Shown here one piece after another: positions 58,320 to 64,000 of a stretch of 64,000 nucleotides of DNA. This DNA is from Catonia carolina (lineage: Eukaryota; Arthropoda; Insecta; Hemiptera; Achilidae), in assembly GCA_035578175.1 (NCBI GenBank), contig JAQMRL010000001.1, positions 52,723,553-52,787,552 on the forward strand, in the 5' to 3' direction. The stretch's first letter is position 1; every line of letters starts with the position of its first letter. The notes under the pieces were generated by a model. The model worked only from the letters and a program-made list of their open reading frames with translations. It was not told where the DNA came from and made no database searches. Both the position numbers and the translations under genes were made by a program.

Positions 58320-60930
58320 ACAAAAAGTGGAATTGAACTAATGTATTTAGGACTAACAAAACAATAAATACATTAAACACTTAAAAAATTTAATCTTTTT
58401 TGAAATTTTATTTAACTACCAGATAATACCAAAATATTAGTACAAAAATACCAATTGTTACTAGCCGCTGCACAGTAACGGAAGTTTTAATTTTGTACTG
58501 TTAATCTAATTTTTGGTCTCTAATTTTTTCTATAATCTTTTGTTTGATGTTAATCTATTCGCTACAATTTTTTTTAAGTTTTGCAACTCTATAACAACAA
58601 CCAGCTAATAAGATTCCGTTTCTGGATTAGAGGAGATCAGATAATGGGCAGTGTCACATAACTTACGCGTTTCTTACGTCAATTATACATTTATAAAATG
58701 ATACACCACAGATTCACAAACACATTTTAGAATCACAATAATCCCTTTTGATATTTTGACCAGGAATCCCATAAAGACGACTGAAACGCCGATGCAGTAA
58801 AGAAATGATAAATTAACACGACTTTTATTTTTAACTTTGTCATTATGTTATGTCCTTTATGCCATTAACGCCATTTTTATACATTGTAATGCTCCTGTGA
58901 ATACACCAAGAGAAAAATTTGTATGATTTAGTAAAAATTGTCATTTCAGGTTAAAATTGAGTTATAAGTAAAATTCAAAAAGTGTTGTGCTCTGGAAACA
59001 CCGTAGAATAAGCTGGCAATCTCCAAATACGGGTTTTCGAGAATTTTTATGTAATTTAAATTTAATGTTTTATATGGTCTTACCTATATTTTTATTTAAG
59101 ATTTTACGTGTAACTGAGAATTTTACCTCAAATTACGATTATCTTTGTTGAAAAATATTTAGGCTTAAAGTAATATTTCATGTCAAAGGAGTTGGTCCGA
59201 CGAATATCGGCTTACTAGCAGACAATAGATGTAAGGGTCGCTACCTGACTTTTGGATCCAGCTTCTTTAACTGAAATTTTTGTTACAGTCCTCGGACTGA
59301 AATTCTGATCACAGATCCGTGATCAGGCTGAAATTCTAAATAAAATAAGTCTAAACAGCACGAAAATCCGTAAATTTAAACCGTTTTTAGCTGAAGAAGT
59401 TAATAAACCTATGTTAAATACAGCAATGTTTGGATCGCTAATTATAAGAGAATGAATGATATTTTTGTAAATCAATTCACACTAGCCTTTAGATACTACT
59501 CAGATGAGCATATTTCATTAAGATAAATTTTAAATTTAAGGCATTTCAGCGGCTGAAATCAGCCAAAAATGTTATAAAAATCATTTACATGTTATTCAAA
59601 TGGGAGAACCCTCTCCAATGTTTAATTTAATTACTCATTAACCGATTAAGATATGGTATGTGTGAGTGTGGAATCGAAGGGTCCACATGTTGGGAAATAG
59701 AAAAATAATTTTAGATTGTTAAAATTCGTCGGCGTTCAGATTTTATTAAAGTTTTATTTTGACGTATTTTTCCGCATTTTGCAAATTTACTAATTAGTTA
59801 ATAATTAACGAACCAGTTACAGTTTCCACATGGGACTAATACTCACATGTGTGTTTTCAGAATCTAAAGTAATTTCGTGCATCACTTTAGTTGCACACGC
59901 TAAATTTCAAGTTATTTTTTACAAATTTCTCGTCGGCATTAATCCGACATTATGGATACATTTTTTGGTGTTTTTCAAGACGTGATAAGATTTGAACCGA
60001 CGAAGCGAATTACTTCGGATAAAAAGCATTGGATTCAGCAGAAAGAGCTGAAAATTTTTGACACCACTCCGGACGCTGAAATCCAAAATTTTCGATTTTG
60101 ATAAAAATAGCCGTTTGGTGGGGGATGCAATTGGTTCTGAGAGTATGACCAACCTATAAATCTTAATTTTCCCGATAAAAGAGGGTAGTTTTTAAAATCT
60201 GTAATTACATTTTAAAAATATTTATAAGGTTTGTAAGTGCCAGAAACTTTACCCATGATGCCTTTCTAATATTTTGAAGGTTAGTTATAGCGTATTCAAT
60301 AATGTAAAACATGTTTTAATCAAATTTGTTAAAATTATCAACCAAGGTAAATACGAGAATTCGGGTGCTAGAATTGGTATCGTCAGGGAATTTTTAGATC
60401 ATAAAACTGTTTTGCACCCCGAATCTCAGAGAGTCCGACTTGAGATCTAATGCGTGCAACACGTATTTTCGATTTTGTAATTTTTCTGACTTATAGTGAA
60501 GTATTTAGTGAAAATTTCAACATGGCAACAGTCGTCGGATATACGACATGTCGTGCCGCATACGCGTGATATAGTGCGATACATCATTGTGTGACTTTGA
60601 GTGCATTCATTGTGGAATACATAGTGCTGCGATTGATTTAAATTATTTATTTTTATTTTGAAAACAATTCCCGAGGATATTTTGTAATATTTTGAATATT
60701 CTTTGTATTTTAATTTGCATTTTGACCTTAAAAATATCGCCGTAACGTTGAACAGTTTGCTTTCATGAAAATAAAAAGGTCGGAAGATAAATTTAAAAAT
60801 AATTAATGTTAATGTTTTCATTAACGCATTAGTTCAGCCGGTGCTCGGTCAAATTAAAGTCATTTGAGAACTATAACAAATTTTTACATGATGTGCTAAA
60901 CGAATAATTAAATATTGGATTTGATAAAAA
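58320..60930. other. AT-rich DNA
   Basis: A small inverted repeat CTGATCAC/GTGATCAG at about 59304-59327 is flanked by two copies of 'ctgaaattct'. Frames at 59919-60152 and 60447-60821 (minus) have no recognisable motifs. No gene is seen. Confidence 0.45.
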
Positions 60931-60994
60931 TTACAAATAAATAAAAAAATAATGACAGTAATAATGATGAAGTATTAGACTGAAAAGACAGTGT

Positions 60995-61190
60995 GTATAA
61001 CGTATAGTGAAACAACGAGGTGAAGTCGTTAAGGCCACGTTCATCGCCATCACCACCGAATTGTCGGCCATACCGAGGACGACAACTGCATTACCCAGGT
61101 CTGCGCCGAAGAGTCCCTGTACTGCGGGCTGCACCCCGATCACCGAGTCCCTCATAAGGATTATGTGTAGTGCGCGAAATTTTTCATAAC
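60995..61190. other. isolated GC-rich island open on both strands
   Basis: From about 61005 to 61180 the base composition switches to roughly half GC inside very AT-rich DNA, and both strands are open. The minus frame contains 'RDSVIGVQPAVQGLFGADLG' and 'NAVVVLGMADNSVVMAMNVA', which looks like ordinary protein. The plus frame reads 'ATFIAITTELSAIPRTTTAL'. No family was recognised. It could be a host exon, a fragment of a transposable element or laterally acquired DNA. Confidence 0.4.
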
Positions 61191-61543
61191 CCTTACTCAA
61201 TGGATTATTAAAGAGATAAGTAACAATTTTTAAATTATTTTGAGCTCAAATAATTTATGTCTAAGTCCATGTATGTTATTGTACTTTTCAGGAGCTATTA
61301 GTTGTAAGAACTAGGTTATATGATTGATCAGTATGTTTATGCGACGCAAGTATACGGCAGAAAGAATCTGCAACCCTGAGAATAAAGAGTAAACATTGTG
61401 TTGTCACGAAATTCATGTTAACTAGTATTTGTCGTATTTCTCAATTGTTTACGTTTTCAAATGTAGCGATAAAATTTGATGGCGCCCACAAGAATAATGT
61501 AATACTTGGTGTTTGTTTTACGTGAAATAAATTTTCATTAATT

Positions 61544-61993
61544 TTGATTTTGCGTATGATTCTTGTTAATGTAACACCTAATTCCATTGGTGATAGTTGG
61601 TCAGATAAATTTTGGGTTTTTACTTGTTTTTATTTTATTTTTACAAACCAGTTGTCGATAGGACTAGTGTCACGATTAGCCCCGCTAGTCGTGAGCTGCG
61701 CATCGCTTAACACTGTGCACTGGTTTAGGGACGACACAATTCAAATCTCATTTAAAATTTTGTCTTTCAAAATTGTGAAGGGTCTTGCTTTCATTTTATG
61801 CTTTATTTTGGTGAATCCCGTTTTTTTTTATAGCGTTGTTGGACAGCGTGGGGCTAAATCTACAAATTTTGTAAATTTGAAAGTTTTTTGGAAAATTTTG
61901 TTTTTTGGAAAGTTTTTCTTTTTGTTTGTTTTTTATTTCGCCCACGTTGAAAAGCGACCGTTACAACATATGGTTATCCTTTTTATTGGTTAA
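61544..61993 (+). other. 149-codon open frame, unassigned
   Basis: This is the longest frame in the window outside the two retroelements. It begins MILRMILVNVTPNSIGDSW, is hydrophobic and Phe-rich in the second half, and shows no domain I know. T-rich DNA easily gives such frames. About 60 bp upstream the sequence has 'gatggcgcccac', resembling the primer-binding site that follows a long terminal repeat, and 'gagaataaagagtaaac' at about 61379, resembling a polyadenylation signal region. A retroelement leader is therefore possible but unproven. I do not assign a function. Confidence 0.2.
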
Positions 61994-63084
61994 CATTGCA
62001 CTGTTGTAAAATTAAATTAATAATTACAGAAAGTCGTTGTAAATACAATACGTGGATGAACGTATAATTGACTGACTTTGGCTACCTCTGTTCGGCACAT
62101 GATTCTTTTATTTTTAAACTTATTTGGAATAATTATTTAACAAAAAATAATGGTTGCCGCAAATTGAATATCGCTTGATGGTTGTTTTTTACAGGTTTAT
62201 GTACAATGTTTGGTAATGACATCCGCCTATTTATATAACATACGCTATAGCCGTCACGCACTTACTGAAAGTCAAATATTTTTGAACCAAAAATTAAAAA
62301 AAAAAATAACTAGTATGTACATACCTTATTTGACTTCTTATTGACAGATTACGGCAAATAATTTTGTTACAAAATTTACGTAATAAGAAATTTTCGACAG
62401 AATTTTTAATGAGGAAAAAATTGCGTTAATTTTTTTAATACAATACTCACAATAAAATCGTACGGTCATGAATGTAGCAATTTATTAAATGTTGCATCTG
62501 GACTCTAATTTCGTAAAAACTAATAGTACCTTCAACTAACACCTACACTCAAATGCCCTTCTAGAATGTTAAGTAAAAGGTAAAAGTAAAATCGAATTTC
62601 TAGCCTTAAGACAGAAGGGTTAATTTTGAATCAAAAGGTAACGTATAATGTACTGGAGTACTGAATTAAACTATTATGCACATATTTATTAATCTAGTTC
62701 ATGCAAAATGAGATCAATTTTACAAGTCTGAATACACGTCGTGATATCGGTATTTATTAAAGACACGGTGCAAGTAATAAGCGCCTGACACGTAGGCAGC
62801 CAATCATTGTTGTATGACCTCAGCGGCACACTGACCCAGCCCGGCAAACAGTGTGCTGCTTTACCACTGGCCAAGTCAACCTGCTGCTCGTGCTTAGTGC
62901 CATGAATATTATTATTTAAGTATTGTTGGCATTACCTATCTCCCAGATTACCGCTCATCATTCCAAAGAAATGCACCAGCGATAAAAATAATTTTAAAAT
63001 ACATTAAATTTAAAGTAAGTACACTTATTGCAAAAATAATAATTTGACAGATTTCTGACAGTTTTACCCACAATCATATGTTCG
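61994..63084. other. AT-rich DNA
   Basis: A GC-richer strip at 62740-62890 ('cagcggcacactgacccagc') carries only a 61-codon motif-free frame on the minus strand. No gene is seen. Confidence 0.45.
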
Positions 63085-63215
63085 ATCGACATATGGTTTC
63101 TAAGACAAGGATCCCGGGTTGGATTCCCAGTCACGTCTGGAATCATTTTATCAATCATTTTAATGGCATACTTCATCGTCTGTACAGTCGGAACCAAATC
63201 CAAAAAAAGTATCTG
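63085..63215 (+). repeat. possible tRNA-derived SINE remnant
   Basis: A B-box-like 'GGGTTGGATTCCCAG' (about 63117) is followed by a body ending in 'ccaaatccaaaaaaa'. The layout echoes the SINEs at 10.07 and 30.01 kb, but the A-box is not clear. Confidence 0.35.
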
Positions 63216-64000
63216 TCAACGAACGAAATCTAATCAAAAAGTATAAAGAAACAGAAAATAGTAGGCAAACAAAATGTATCTTCTTCTAAATGATTTTATT
63301 AAGTCTTTAGGGACAGGCCTGTCAATCAGCTGGTAGAAAGGTGCTATTAATTAAATAACCCGGTTACGGAAGGAACTTTCAATGGTGACCATGATAGTCT
63401 CACATGACCAACTCTATTGGTGTTTGCTCCTCATATTTACTTCTTACCGAAGTCAAAAGTCCTTTAAAATGCAGAGATATTGAGTGGTTGTCAACAATCT
63501 ACAGTTCCGGGTAACAAATAAAAGCTACGAAAATTATTACATATTTTATTTTAGATTACTTTCGATTTCGAAATCTAATAATTCATTCACAAACTATTAA
63601 TTTATATACTAATAACCTATTTAGTACTAATACTGACTAAAAAATTACAAGATTTGGATATAACTTTCAGGGAAAAAATTATAATAAGTGACAAAGCGAG
63701 TCGTAGTAATTAATAATTTGGAGTGTTTACTAGGAACAGGTACGGAGTATGCCTACGCAGTACAACTACCCGGTACATTAGGTACATTATGATACTACTA
63801 ATGAAGCGACTAATAAATTATAATATACCGCTAATATACCACTAATAAAGTGTTTTGAATAGGAGTTCTCGGAAATCGAAACTAGTAAAAACCTTCGTAT
63901 TTACGTGATTCCTTTCAGTACCATGTTCTGATAGGGCGGAAAAAGTGTTAGAAGGGTTTAGATTATTTGCAGGTAGATTATTTCGCAGGTCTGATTCAAT
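63216..64000. other. AT-rich DNA to the window end
   Basis: Nothing recognised. Confidence 0.5.

Noticed and set aside
60447..60821. 124-codon minus-strand frame
   Set aside because: No recognisable domain and strongly AT-driven residues; no neighbouring exon or promoter evidence.

Overview
The window is AT-rich animal genomic DNA, most likely from an insect. The evidence is the mix of transposable elements: a Jockey-clade non-LTR retrotransposon, RTE-like non-LTR elements ending in (AAG)n, mariner fragments, a hAT-type miniature element and several tRNA-derived SINEs. A sap-feeding hemipteran is a reasonable guess, but nothing in the sequence fixes the order or species. I could not support any host protein-coding gene, functional tRNA or rRNA gene, or CRISPR array. 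The window reads as a repeat-rich intergenic or intronic stretch.

Layout. 1-3.9 kb: AT-rich DNA with nothing I can name. 3.9-8.0 kb: a graveyard of RTE-like 3' tails on the minus strand, one split by a palindromic mariner derivative at 5211-5655, followed by copy A of a roughly 400 bp SINE-like family. 10.07-10.26 kb: a tRNA-derived SINE. 13.56-13.90 kb: a decayed Jockey reverse transcriptase. 15.27-15.53 kb: the 3' part of a mariner transposase. 15.76-15.94 kb: a small inverted-repeat element. 17.19-20.46 kb: a nearly complete RTE-like element on the minus strand, with one stop codon and one frameshift in its reverse transcriptase. 20.52-20.92 kb: SINE-like copy C with a perfect 13 bp target-site duplication. 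21.51-26.14 kb: an apparently full-length Jockey element on the plus strand, with both ORFs open, a poly(A) tail and an 11 bp target-site duplication. It is the only element here that looks recently mobile.

28-58 kb: AT-rich DNA seeded with fossils. They include a transposase C-terminus (28.4 kb), further SINE-like copies (30.7, 47.1, 55.1 kb), decayed Jockey C-termini (32.4, 39.6, 45.6, 47.5, 55.8 kb), decayed non-LTR reverse transcriptases on the plus strand (33.2, 37.9, 52.7, 54.6 kb), two copies of a tRNA-headed SINE (41 and 50 kb), a hAT-type MITE with a perfect 8 bp duplication (43.1 kb), and an undescribed repeat pair in opposite orientations (36.2 and 53.6 kb). 58-64 kb: mostly AT-rich, with an isolated GC-rich, two-strand open island at 61.0 kb and a 149-codon open frame at 61.5 kb that I cannot assign.

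Working together: the intact Jockey and the damaged RTE-like element encode endonuclease plus reverse transcriptase, the machinery that copies LINEs by target-primed reverse transcription. The SINE-like copies with short A-rich or AAC-repeat tails and 8-13 bp duplications carry the marks of the same mechanism and have no coding capacity. They presumably depend on such LINEs, though which one is not shown by this sequence. The mariner, hAT-type and fold-back elements are DNA-transposon derivatives.
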